Positions 10,296 through 18,401 of a stretch of 64,000 nt of DNA are shown piece after piece; within the stretch, counting starts at the first letter, position 1, and every line of letters starts with the position of its first letter. Source of the DNA: Pseudarthrobacter defluvii (lineage in GTDB: Bacteria > Actinomycetota > Actinomycetes > Actinomycetales > Micrococcaceae). The notes beneath the pieces are model-generated. The model was given only the letters and a program-made list of their open reading frames with translations, did no database searches and was not told the DNA's origin. The DNA lies in NCBI RefSeq assembly GCF_030816725.1, contig NZ_JAUSYG010000001.1, positions 310,001 to 374,000 on the forward strand, given 5' to 3'. The position numbers and the translations under genes are program-made.

Positions 10296-11315
10296 GTGGA
10301 ACTCAGTGAGGATGACCTTGCCCTGATCCAGGTGCTGCAGGCTGCGCCGAGGCTTGGCTGGGCTGACGCCGCCAAGGTGCTGGACGTCCATGCAACTACC
10401 CTCGCGGCCCGCTGGGACAGGCTGGCCTCGCAGGGCGCCGCGTGGGTGACGGCGCACCTCGCCGGCGACCCGAAGCAGATGCTCCTGGCCTACGTGGCGG
10501 TGGACTGCGACATGAACCTGCGGGACAGCGTTACGGCGGAGCTGGCGGCCGTCCCTGAGATCGTCACGGTGGAGGAGGCCGCCAGCAACCGCGATCTGAT
10601 GCTCACCGTCATCACACGCTCGCTGGAGGAGTTCAGCGCCAAGATCATTTCCCGCCTTAAGACCGTGGAAGGGCTGACCAAGTACCAGGTGGCCTTGTGC
10701 ACCCGCCTGCACAGCAGTGGTGACGACTGGCGGCTGAACGTCCTGAGCCGTTCCCAGCTTGCCACCCTGCGGACGCTGGTTTCCCCGCCTGCGCCGGATT
10801 CCGCGCAGGCGGCCCAGCTTCCGGACAGCCATCTTGATTTGCTGCCGTTCCTGGCGCGGAACGGACGGACCACCGCGGCGGACATCGCCCGCGCCTTGGG
10901 CCGCCACCCGGCCACTGTCCAGCGGCAGCTGAACCGGGTGCTCGCCAGCGGCATCCTGTCCTTCCGGTGTGAGATCGCCCAGCGCTATTCATCCTTTCCG
11001 GTGACCTGCCAGTGGTTCGTGAACGTGCCGGCTGGCCAGCACGACGCGGCCGCCGCCGAGATCCGCACCATCAGCAATGTCCGGTTGAGCGCCTCCACCA
11101 CGGGTCCCACGAACTTCGTAATCATCATGTGGCTGCACACGCTTGCCGACGTGATGTCCGCGGAACTGGCGTTGCAGCAGAAGGTGCCGGGCATTGAGAT
11201 AGTGGAGAGCGCAGTGATGTTGCGGACGGTCAAGCGGGTGGGCTGGATGCTGAAGGAAGATACGACGGCGAGTGGCGCCGTCGTCCATGCCGGAAGCCTG
11301 GGTGCCGCGGACTGA
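10296..11315 (+). CDS. Two-unit Lrp/AsnC-family transcriptional regulator
   Basis: About 339 residues, twice the usual Lrp length. One helix-turn-helix lies at the N-terminus (LSEDDLALIQVLQAAPRLGWADAAKVL) followed by an effector-binding region. A second unit contains LLPFLARNGRTTAADIARAL with RHPATVQRQLNRVLASG and another RAM-like segment (VNVPAGQHDAAAAEIRTI). Fused double-AsnC regulators are known in actinobacteria. The GTG at 10296 has AGGAGG five bases upstream; the longer in-frame ORF from 10212 lacks this. It is divergent from the amidohydrolase/MHS pair and has phased repeats in between. Confidence 0.85.
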   Translation: MELSEDDLALIQVLQAAPRLGWADAAKVLDVHATTLAARWDRLASQGAAWVTAHLAGDPKQMLLAYVAVDCDMNLRDSVTAELAAVPEIVTVEEAASNRDLMLTVITRSLEEFSAKIISRLKTVEGLTKYQVALCTRLHSSGDDWRLNVLSRSQLATLRTLVSPPAPDSAQAAQLPDSHLDLLPFLARNGRTTAADIARALGRHPATVQRQLNRVLASGILSFRCEIAQRYSSFPVTCQWFVNVPAGQHDAAAAEIRTISNVRLSASTTGPTNFVIIMWLHTLADVMSAELALQQKVPGIEIVESAVMLRTVKRVGWMLKEDTTASGAVVHAGSLGAAD

Positions 11316-11327
11316 AGCCGGCAGACA

Positions 11328-11367
11328 CAGTGCGGAACCAGGCACCTTGGTCCCTGGTTCCGCACTG
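11328..11367. terminator. Convergent hairpin terminator
   Basis: A perfect 15-bp stem (CAGTGCGGAACCAGG at 11328-11342 with its complement at 11353-11367) has a 10-base loop, between the converging Lrp regulator and the small secreted protein. There is no clear T-run. Confidence 0.65.
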
Positions 11368-11384
11368 CATCTGACCTGAAAGGT

Positions 11385-11873
11385 CTACTTCCCGCCGCGG
11401 TGTACTTCCACTACGGCGCTCTTCTCCCATGGCGTCCAGTCCGACCAGTGTCCGCCCTTGTTCTCCACGCGGAATGAGACGAGGTGGTAGACCTCTTCTG
11501 AACCCCGGCGGTCAAGGTTGGGCACGCGGTCAACGCTGAGGAGGATCCTTGAGCGGTCGTGGCGCTCAAAGCTCTCAGTAAAGACTGTTCGGCCAAGGAA
11601 GTCGTCAGTGCGGCGTGGACCAGCATCGTCCTCGTAACGCAGCTGGCGGATTTGAACGGTCTTTTCGCCGTTGCAGTCCACCTTGATCCGGAAATCGACC
11701 TTGTTCCCTCGGAGATCCTTTGGATCCTGGGGGTCAACAGTGCAACCGGAGCGGCTTGTTTCCGCGTTGGCCGGTGCGGCCAACGCCAGGGAAGCCCCGA
11801 GCAGACCCAGTGAAAGGACCGGAACCATGGCAACCTTTGCCCTGGTTGAACGGTTGATGTGAGTGTTGGACAT
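11385..11873 (-). CDS. Small secreted protein of unknown function
   Basis: 162 residues with a signal peptide: a basic start, then VPVLSLGLLGASLALAAPANA, with likely cleavage after ANA near residue 37. The mature part is polar and carries two cysteines (SGCTVDP and KVDCNGEK) that could form a disulfide. Charged beta-rich sequence such as FRIKVDCNGEKTVQIRQLRY follows. GAGGAG precedes the ATG. I do not recognise a family. It appears to be a single-gene unit. Confidence 0.75.
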   Translation of the reverse strand: MSNTHINRSTRAKVAMVPVLSLGLLGASLALAAPANAETSRSGCTVDPQDPKDLRGNKVDFRIKVDCNGEKTVQIRQLRYEDDAGPRRTDDFLGRTVFTESFERHDRSRILLSVDRVPNLDRRGSEEVYHLVSFRVENKGGHWSDWTPWEKSAVVEVHRGGK

Positions 11874-12178
11874 TTCTTGTTGCTCCTCAAAGGGCGCGAT
11901 TGACCTTTGTGGGCAGCCTTAGGCCGTCGATAATCGAGCATGTTCGTGAAGGACCAGTGTGGCGTCCGCAGCCTGCCCTTCCAACTTCAAACAGCGCGCC
12001 CGCCAAAGCGGGTGGCTTCGACTCCGGATCCTTCCGCTTGATCTGATGCGGTGACCCGGTGGTTTAATCTTCCGCCTACCACCCAGGGGGCACTAGGGGA
12101 CCATCTCCCCTACTTAGGGGTTTTCCGGTGGCTACGGAGCGGTTCCCGCTTGGCTTGCTCTTGCCCCACACTGTTCGT
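11874..12178. other. Intergenic region with two short palindromes
   Basis: This 305-base gap lies between divergent genes. TCGATAATCGA (11927-11937) is a perfect palindrome upstream of the secreted protein. TAGGGGA and TCCCCTA (12094-12112, 5-base spacer) form a second one upstream of the ABM-domain gene. Either could be an operator. I see no gene in this stretch. Confidence 0.4.
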
Positions 12179-12478
12179 ATGACATTTGCGAACGTGGGAA
12201 CTCTTGGGACCAAGCCGGGGCAGCGCGACGCCCTCGTTGCCATCCTGATGCGGCCAAAGCCGGGGATGCGGGAAGCCGGCTGCCTGCTGTATGAGGTGGG
12301 CATCAACGATGACGTCCCGGACACCGTGTTCGTTTCTGAGCTCTGGGAATCCGCGGAGGCCCACCAAGCGTCGCTGCAACTGGACAGCACCCGGGCTGCG
12401 ATCGCTGAGGCCATGCCGCTGCTGTCCGGGGACATGGGAGGGCACCGGTTCACGGTCCTGGGGTCGCCACTGCGGTGA
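12179..12478 (+). CDS. Antibiotic biosynthesis monooxygenase (ABM) domain protein
   Basis: 99 residues, a single dimeric alpha/beta-barrel domain. It begins MTFANVGTLGTKPGQRDALVA, as usual for this group, with YEVGINDDVPDTVFVSELWES in the middle. ABM proteins act as cofactor-free monooxygenases or as small stress-related proteins; none can be chosen here. There is no clear ribosome site before the ATG. A longer frame from the GTG at 12128 adds 17 residues unlike the family, so I prefer 12179. Confidence 0.7.
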   Translation: MTFANVGTLGTKPGQRDALVAILMRPKPGMREAGCLLYEVGINDDVPDTVFVSELWESAEAHQASLQLDSTRAAIAEAMPLLSGDMGGHRFTVLGSPLR

Positions 12479-12594
12479 CCCTTGGGCCCAGCGCTGTTCA
12501 CCTGGTTACCACGGCACGCTTCCCCCAATGCCCTTGCCACAAAACGGGGTGTCCATGACGAGTGGATCGCGTGCATCGGGGTAAGGGAGGTCAC

Positions 12595-13473
12595 ATGAAA
12601 CCCTTGCCTGCACTTGAGCTTGTCACCCGCCTCGAGGACGCCGAATGGCTTGACCCGCTGGCCAAGAGCGTCAGGAAAGCCGTCAAAAAGGTCATCAAAC
12701 CGCAATGGGCCCGCGACATCCTGCACGGCGTCCCCATCGGGCACCCAGTGCACCCCCTTGCCGTGCAGGTCCCCATTGGTGCCTGGGTGTCAGCCGGTGT
12801 GCTTGATGCCGTTCCAGGTGGTGAAAAATCTGCCAGGCTGCTGATTGGCGTGGGCACTGCCAGCGTGCTCCCGTCGGCCCTGGCAGGGCTTACTGACTGG
12901 ACCCAGCTGCACAGCCAGCAACAGAGGGTTGGCCTGGTGCACGCCGCGGCCAATGTCACGGCAACGGGCCTCTACATCGCGTCACTGGTCCAGCGGGCCA
13001 AGGGCAGCCAGGGCAGCGGCAAGGTTCTTGCCTACCTTGGACTTGCCACGGTGGGCGTCGGCGGTTTCCTCGGCGGCCATCTCTCATACCGCCAGGCCGC
13101 AGGGGTAAACCACAGCGAGGACGTCCCGCACAGGTTCCCTGCCGGCTGGCATCCACTGGCACCGTTGGCGGAACTGCCCGAGGGCGGTCTCCACAAACGC
13201 GACGTCTCCGGTATCCCGCTGCTGGTGCACCGCGAGGGCGGCACCGTCAACGTACTGTCCGACGTCTGCAGCCACCTGTCCGGGCCGCTTCACGAGGGCA
13301 AGATCAAGGACGACGGCGGGGACCCGTGCGTCGTCTGCCCATGGCACCGGAGCACTTTCTCCCTTCGTACCGGAGAGGTGAAAGCCGGCCCGGCAACCTC
13401 CCGGCAGCCCCTTTTTGAGACCCGCGTCAGTGGGGAGCTTGTGGAGGTATGCCTGCCCGGGGCAGACGGCTAA
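12595..13473 (+). CDS. DUF2231-type membrane protein fused to a Rieske [2Fe-2S] domain
   Basis: 292 residues. Residues about 40-175 are a hydrophobic module with four probable membrane helices and the motif GVPIGHPVHPLAVQVPIGAW, typical of DUF2231. The C-terminal 100 residues are a Rieske domain with CSHLSGPLHEG and CVVCPWHRSTF. The first cluster ligands are the Cys and His of the CSH motif, the second the CPWH pair. The layout suggests a membrane-bound electron-transfer protein, but no partner oxidase or reductase is adjacent. AAGGGAGG lies four bases before the ATG. The partner and role are unknown. Confidence 0.85.
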   Translation: MKPLPALELVTRLEDAEWLDPLAKSVRKAVKKVIKPQWARDILHGVPIGHPVHPLAVQVPIGAWVSAGVLDAVPGGEKSARLLIGVGTASVLPSALAGLTDWTQLHSQQQRVGLVHAAANVTATGLYIASLVQRAKGSQGSGKVLAYLGLATVGVGGFLGGHLSYRQAAGVNHSEDVPHRFPAGWHPLAPLAELPEGGLHKRDVSGIPLLVHREGGTVNVLSDVCSHLSGPLHEGKIKDDGGDPCVVCPWHRSTFSLRTGEVKAGPATSRQPLFETRVSGELVEVCLPGADG

Positions 13474-13602
13474 AAAGGCCGTTCGGCACTACTTGCTGAC
13501 CGTGGGCGGCGCAAGACTGGGTCCATGGCGGGGTCCAGGGGAGTGCGTGCCAGGTGAAGCTCCGAACACTGATTTGTCACCCTGTCGTGTGAAGGCCCAA
13601 CG

Positions 13603-14429
13603 ATGCGCGTAACCGAACCGCGGGAGATTGCCTCCGGTGTCATGATGATCACCGCCGGGTCCGGTCCCCTGGCGTCGAACCTTTACCTCGTCCGGTCCGG
13701 TGGCGCTTGGGCGATGGTTGATTGCGGATGGGCCGGCAGTGCGGAACCTGTACGGCGGGCTGTGGACGAAGTGCTCGGACCCGGCAATGCACCCTCAGCG
13801 ATTCTCCTGACGCACGTCCATCCTGACCACTCCGGCGCTGCTGGTGCGCTTGCGCGGCATTGGGAGGTGCCGGTGTACGTCCACAAAGCAGAATTGCCCT
13901 CGGTGGCCGGCAAGTACATCCCTGAGTTTTCGGTACCGCTGGACCGATGGATCATCGCCCCGTTCATGTGGTCACTGCGGCCCGAGCGCGGCGGCGGATG
14001 GAAGCCGCCGGCGACATCACGGACGTAGCCTGCAGTCTGCCACTGAGCGGGGAAATACCGGGTCTACCGGGGTGGGTTGCCGTTCCCACCCCCGGCCACA
14101 CCCCGGGGCATGTTGCCTACTGGCGATCCAATGACGGTGTCCTGATGACCGGCGATGCAGTAGTAACTGTGAACTTGAACTCGCCCTACGGGTTTCTGCT
14201 CGGAGCACCGGATCTGGCCGGGCCCCCTTGGTACACCACTTGGAACTGGAAGCAGTCAATGGATTCCGTCACACGGCTCGCCGAGTTGGGCCCCCGGTTG
14301 CTGGCGCCGGGCCATGGACAGCCCCTCGCCCTCGGTGCTGTTTCCCGGTTGAGGGCCCTGGCCAACAAGGAGCGGGCGCAACGGATGTCGGTTCGCCGGC
14401 GACTGGCGGGAGCGCCCAAGCCAATCTGA
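13603..14429 (+). pseudogene. MBL-fold hydrolase, frameshifted
   Basis: A metallo-beta-lactamase-fold gene split over two frames. The first frame gives MRVTEPREIASGVMMI and the zinc motif THVHPDHSGAAG. The second gives VAVPTPGHTPGHVAYW, LMTGDAVVTVN and LLAPGHGQPLA. The frame breaks near 13985-13998 in a CGGCGGCGG run, and one extra base there would restore RRRMEAAGDITDVA, giving about 275 residues. A one-base deletion or a consensus error at this GC-rich triplet repeat is likely. All zinc-site motifs are present when repaired, so the break is probably recent or artificial. Confidence 0.8.
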
Positions 14430-14461
14430 AGCACCGCGAGCCCGCCCGCATGCGCGTCGAA

Positions 14462-15991
14462 TTAGCGCGCGACCCGTTGTAGGAGCGCCTCCTCCAACAG
14501 GCTGCGGCCGGACGGGATGCTGCGGATCGATGGGAGGACGTCCCTCGACGGGCGGCTGGGCTCGGACAACAGGCTGCCCTCGGCTGGCAGGATGCCGGGT
14601 GGCCAGTGGGTTGGTTCCGGGTCGGGTTGTTCGGGTTTGTAGTGGCGGCCGGTTGGTGAGGTCCAACCGGGCGGGTCTTTCTGGGTGACTGGATCTGGTT
14701 GCCATTGGCTGTGGTGTTTGAGCCGGTGGTGTTTGGGACAGAGTTGTGCCAGGTTGCTGATCCCTGTGGTTCCTCCGTGTTCCCAGGCGGTGAGGTGGTC
14801 GGTTTCGTTGTCGGGGGTGCGGTTGGTGCAGCCGGGGAAGGTGCATTTGGCGTCCCGCAGTCTGATCCAGCGTTTGATGGCCTCGGTGAGCCGGTAGTTT
14901 TTCCGACCGATCTCCAGTGGCGCCCCGTCCCGGGGATCGACCAGGACCCGGTAGAACGAGTCCGCCCCGTCGCCGACGAGTTTGCGTGCCATGGACGCCG
15001 GGATCGGTCCGAAACCATCCAGGATCGCGGGCTCGTCGGTGACGCCGAAGAGGGCGAACACGGGAACCATCACCAGGACATCAGCCCGCGGGGTGGGGAC
15101 CTGTCCGACCTCTGTGGGTTTCCCGGTCTGTGTGGTGTGCCCGGCGCCGAGGAGCAGGGATGCTGCGATGTCGGGGCGGAGTTGGGCGAGGGTGCGGGGC
15201 TCATCGGGGCCCTGCAACCCGCGGGCGGTGGCGGTGGCGCGGTTCCAGATGGCGCACGCGGTGTCTCCGGGGAGGTAGAGCGAGACCCAGGCCATGCCGT
15301 CCTTGTCGGGGGTGTATTCCATCCGCCGGTCAGCCACGCCCTTGGCATGCCGCTTCTCGATCGACTCCGGGTGGTGCCGTTCCCGCCAGGCACGGACCTT
15401 GGCCCGGAACCGGGACGGCACCAGCTCACCGGGTGCCGCACCCCGGGCCGGGCTGGGGGCGTCGGGGTCGAAGAAATGCGCCACCAACCCGGCCGCCCCC
15501 GCAGGGTCAAGGCCCTCGGACTCGTCCGCAACAACGCGGGCGTGCTGCCACGACATCGCCCCGGCGGACAGGGCCTCGAACACCCGCGGCAGGGAGCAGA
15601 CCCGCCGGGACTGGTCCACGAAGGCGCCGGCCGCTGCGGAGCTGATGGTCAGGACCCCGGCGATCTCCTCAACGACGGACATTTCGGTGTAGGTGCGGTC
15701 CTGCACCGAGGCGTCCGGCGGGGTCATGGCCTGCTGGAACCCGACAGCTTCGGTGACGTCCCGTGCCTTCACCGCCGCGAGCTGTGCCTCTAATCGGGAG
15801 ATAACCTCCAGCCGTTCCAGCCGGATCCCATACCGCCGCTCCAGCACATCAACACCGGAACCAACACCGACACCGGCGCCCAGGAAAGCATCTTCACGGT
15901 CCAGCGAATCAAGGACAGCAAGCGCATCAAGGGCAGCAACAGAGGCAGAAACACCCTCCGAAGCCACCCCTACACCGCTGCCAATTCCCAT
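14462..15991 (-). CDS. HNH endonuclease with DUF222 (13E12-repeat family), copy 1
   Basis: About 509 residues. The N-terminal two thirds form the DUF222 region, with RVWRERHHPES-like sequence (here KVRAWRERHHPES) and GVADRRMEYTPDKDGMAWVSLYLPGD. The C-terminal HNH nuclease motif is CTFPGCTNRTPDNETDHLTAWEHGG in outline, ending LCPKHHRLKH, with paired cysteines and histidines for zinc. These genes are abundant in actinobacteria and their role is unsettled. I use the ATG at 15991 because it aligns with the start of the paralogue at 58765; a TTG at 16006 is also possible. The paralogue lies 43 kb away in opposite orientation. Confidence 0.85.
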   Translation of the reverse strand: MGIGSGVGVASEGVSASVAALDALAVLDSLDREDAFLGAGVGVGSGVDVLERRYGIRLERLEVISRLEAQLAAVKARDVTEAVGFQQAMTPPDASVQDRTYTEMSVVEEIAGVLTISSAAAGAFVDQSRRVCSLPRVFEALSAGAMSWQHARVVADESEGLDPAGAAGLVAHFFDPDAPSPARGAAPGELVPSRFRAKVRAWRERHHPESIEKRHAKGVADRRMEYTPDKDGMAWVSLYLPGDTACAIWNRATATARGLQGPDEPRTLAQLRPDIAASLLLGAGHTTQTGKPTEVGQVPTPRADVLVMVPVFALFGVTDEPAILDGFGPIPASMARKLVGDGADSFYRVLVDPRDGAPLEIGRKNYRLTEAIKRWIRLRDAKCTFPGCTNRTPDNETDHLTAWEHGGTTGISNLAQLCPKHHRLKHHSQWQPDPVTQKDPPGWTSPTGRHYKPEQPDPEPTHWPPGILPAEGSLLSEPSRPSRDVLPSIRSIPSGRSLLEEALLQRVAR

Positions 15992-16071
15992 GAACACATC
16001 ATCCAACGAGGCACTGACATTAAAAGGGACAGGGTACTCAGGAGCTTGGAATTACGGGCCGGAACACCGTG

Positions 16072-17271
16072 TCACCCGGCCTGGCGTACCCACGCACCCC
16101 CACGCAGCACGCCACCCAACTGCAGATCCTGGTCCAGAACCACCACGTCCGCGCGCATGCCGGCACGCAGGTCACCTGCCTGCCCGGAAAGTCCCAGCAC
16201 CGACGCCGGCACAGCCGACGCGGAAGTTATGGCGTCACGAAGGGGAACTCCCGCCGCCACGGTTGCGCGGACGACGTCCAGCAGCGTAGCGGTACCGCCG
16301 GCGATGGCACCTGTACCATCCAGCCGGGCCACGCCGTCGCTCACGGTCACGGAGAGCGCCCCCAGACGGTACTTCCCGTCGTTCAGTCCCGTTGCGGCCA
16401 TCGCATCGGTCACCAGTGCAATATTCCCGGCACCAACAAGGTCGAAGACCAGCTTCACCACGTCGGGCGCCACGTGCACTCGGTCGCCGATCAGCTCCAC
16501 CACTGCCTGGCCGGCCCGGGCCGCACTGAGGCTGGCCGAGACGGGGCCGGGGGAGCGGTGGTGCAGCGGAGGCATCGCATTGAAAAGGTGCGTCACAGTG
16601 GGCCGGATCCCGCCATCACCACGAACCGAAGAATCCAGTCCAGCCGCCGAGCGCGCAAGAAAAGCGGCAGCTGTTTCATGATCTGCTGCGGTGTGGCCCA
16701 AGGACGGGATGATGCCGCGGGCGCACAGCAGGTCAACCAGCTGCAGGGCGCCAGGCAGTTCGGCCGCCAGCGTCATGGACGCGAGGGAACCCCCTGCCGC
16801 TGCCAGCAGCCGTTCCAGAAGGTCCGCATCCGGCATGAGCAGCAGGTCCGGATCGTGGGCGCCGCACTGCTGGCGCGAGAGGAAAGGACCCTCGAGATGG
16901 GAGCCAGCCACCAGGCCCCGCTCCGTCAGTTCCTTGAGCACCTGGAGGGTGGTTATCAGCTCCCGGGGCTTCGCGGTTACCACACTGGCCAGCAGGGTGG
17001 TGGTGCCATGGCTATGCAGATAGTGGGCGGCCCTGGTTGCGCTGTCCAGGTCGCCCTCTGAGAAGTCCGAACCATAAGCCCCATGACAGTGCAGGTCCAC
17101 CAGTCCTGGCACGAGGATCTGGCCCGCTGGGCCAGCCTTTGGAAGAACCCCGGAAAATTCTGATGCCGGACCCGCGAAGGTGACCAGGCCGCCGTCGACC
17201 GCTACTACCCCGTCCGGTATCTCCAAAGTGGCGGTGACAATCCGCCCGCGAAGGACCAACTCGTTGTTCAT
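16072..17271 (-). CDS. nagA: N-acetylglucosamine-6-phosphate deacetylase
   Basis: A 399-residue amidohydrolase-superfamily enzyme that removes acetate from GlcNAc-6-phosphate in amino-sugar and wall recycling. Landmarks are LVDLHCHGAYGSDFSEGD (HxH-type site), GSHLEGPFLSRQQ (metal-binding Glu), SLGHTAADHETA and THLFNAMPPLHHR (His ligands) and ALVTDAMAATG (catalytic Asp). GGGAGG lies upstream of the ATG. No nagB or amino-sugar transporter is adjacent, so it appears to be a lone gene. Confidence 0.93.
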   Translation of the reverse strand: MNNELVLRGRIVTATLEIPDGVVAVDGGLVTFAGPASEFSGVLPKAGPAGQILVPGLVDLHCHGAYGSDFSEGDLDSATRAAHYLHSHGTTTLLASVVTAKPRELITTLQVLKELTERGLVAGSHLEGPFLSRQQCGAHDPDLLLMPDADLLERLLAAAGGSLASMTLAAELPGALQLVDLLCARGIIPSLGHTAADHETAAAFLARSAAGLDSSVRGDGGIRPTVTHLFNAMPPLHHRSPGPVSASLSAARAGQAVVELIGDRVHVAPDVVKLVFDLVGAGNIALVTDAMAATGLNDGKYRLGALSVTVSDGVARLDGTGAIAGGTATLLDVVRATVAAGVPLRDAITSASAVPASVLGLSGQAGDLRAGMRADVVVLDQDLQLGGVLRGGAWVRQAG

Positions 17272-17438
17272 GGTTCACCCGCCTCCCGCCACGGATTATT
17301 CCACTGCAGGTTAGTGAGGGAACGCCCACAACTCCCGTCTGCGGCATCAGCCCAAGTTGTGCCCGTTATTTCACACTCCCAATGGGAACCTCTACAGTGG
17401 AAGTACTAAGCATGCTGTCTATTTCGGAGGTTGACCTG

Positions 17439-18326
17439 ATGCGAAAGATTTCTGCGCTTGGAGTAGTTGCTGCGGCGATGCTGGCGTTGGCCGGCTGCTC
17501 GGGAGGAGGCGGCGGTACGGCCAGCCCGTCAGGCACGGCAACCACCTCGGCATCCGCGTCGGCCTCTGCCAGCAAGACCGCGGAGGCAAAGGTGTACTCG
17601 GAAGACCAGCTCCGGGACCTCATCTCCGGCATGAAGGATGACGACGGCAATGAGCTCAAGCTGTACTCAAAGGAGCAGGTTGACCAGGGCGGAAACATCG
17701 CCAACCTGCTGATGAGCACCGCAACCATTGATCCCAAGGACTGCAAGGACATTGCCACCGCGGGCCTGCTCGACAAAGTGGAAAACGGTGATGTTGCCGT
17801 GGCCCTTTCCGAAGGCAACCAGCCGCGCACCCTGTCCGCACAGTCCGGCAGCGACGGCCCCGACGCCGTCAAGACCCTGACGGACATCAGCGACAAGATG
17901 GACCAGTGCGCCAAGTTCTCCGTCTCGGCTTTGGGGCAGAAGTACGACGTCTCCAGCGAGGAACTGCAGGCTGACACTGATGCAGAGAAGACCTTCGCCA
18001 CGGTCAGTACCCGCAGCGGCGACAACCAGCAGAAGCTGATGCAGGTCTCTGCCGCCCAGGGCCGCCTGCTGGTGGTTGCCACCAAGAGCGGCAGCGACCT
18101 GGGTGACAAGGACCAGAAGGAACTTGAGGGCCTGATTAACGACGTGCTGAAGAAGGCCGAAAGCGGCGGCGCAACATCCAGTGCCACCTCCACCAGCTCG
18201 TCCAGCTCCACAAGCACGTCCTCGCCGAGCAGCTCGGCCTCGTCGACCGCCTCGCCCACCTCTTCGTCGACGATGTCCACCGGCAGCGGCGCCTCGTCGT
18301 CGGCCTCCCCGACTTCCTCGCGGTAG
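17439..18326 (+). CDS. Lipoprotein with Ser/Thr-rich C-terminal tail
   Basis: 295 residues. The signal ends MLALAGC (lipobox cysteine near residue 21), followed by a Gly/Ser/Ala linker. A folded middle region, about 50-235, contains YSEDQLRDLISGM, DPKDCKDIATAGLL and MDQCAKFSVSALG, with two cysteines. The last 55 residues are almost only Ser, Thr, Ala and Pro, probably a disordered and perhaps glycosylated tail. The pattern resembles actinobacterial sensor-domain lipoproteins, but I cannot name a family. CGGAGG lies eight bases before the ATG at 17439. A convergent terminator follows. Confidence 0.78.
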   Translation: MRKISALGVVAAAMLALAGCSGGGGGTASPSGTATTSASASASASKTAEAKVYSEDQLRDLISGMKDDDGNELKLYSKEQVDQGGNIANLLMSTATIDPKDCKDIATAGLLDKVENGDVAVALSEGNQPRTLSAQSGSDGPDAVKTLTDISDKMDQCAKFSVSALGQKYDVSSEELQADTDAEKTFATVSTRSGDNQQKLMQVSAAQGRLLVVATKSGSDLGDKDQKELEGLINDVLKKAESGGATSSATSTSSSSSTSTSSPSSSASSTASPTSSSTMSTGSGASSSASPTSSR

Positions 18327-18345
18327 CCGCCAAACCAACCATTCA

Positions 18346-18387
18346 AAAGGGGCGGGCCGGGACTTCACAGTCCCGGCCCGCCCCTTT
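18346..18387. terminator. Bidirectional hairpin terminator
   Basis: A perfect 18-bp stem (18346-18363 with 18370-18387) with loop TTCACA has an A-run before and a T-run after. It separates the convergent lipoprotein and dctA-like genes. Confidence 0.88.
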
Positions 18388-18401
18388 CAGTGCTCCGCGG
18401 C

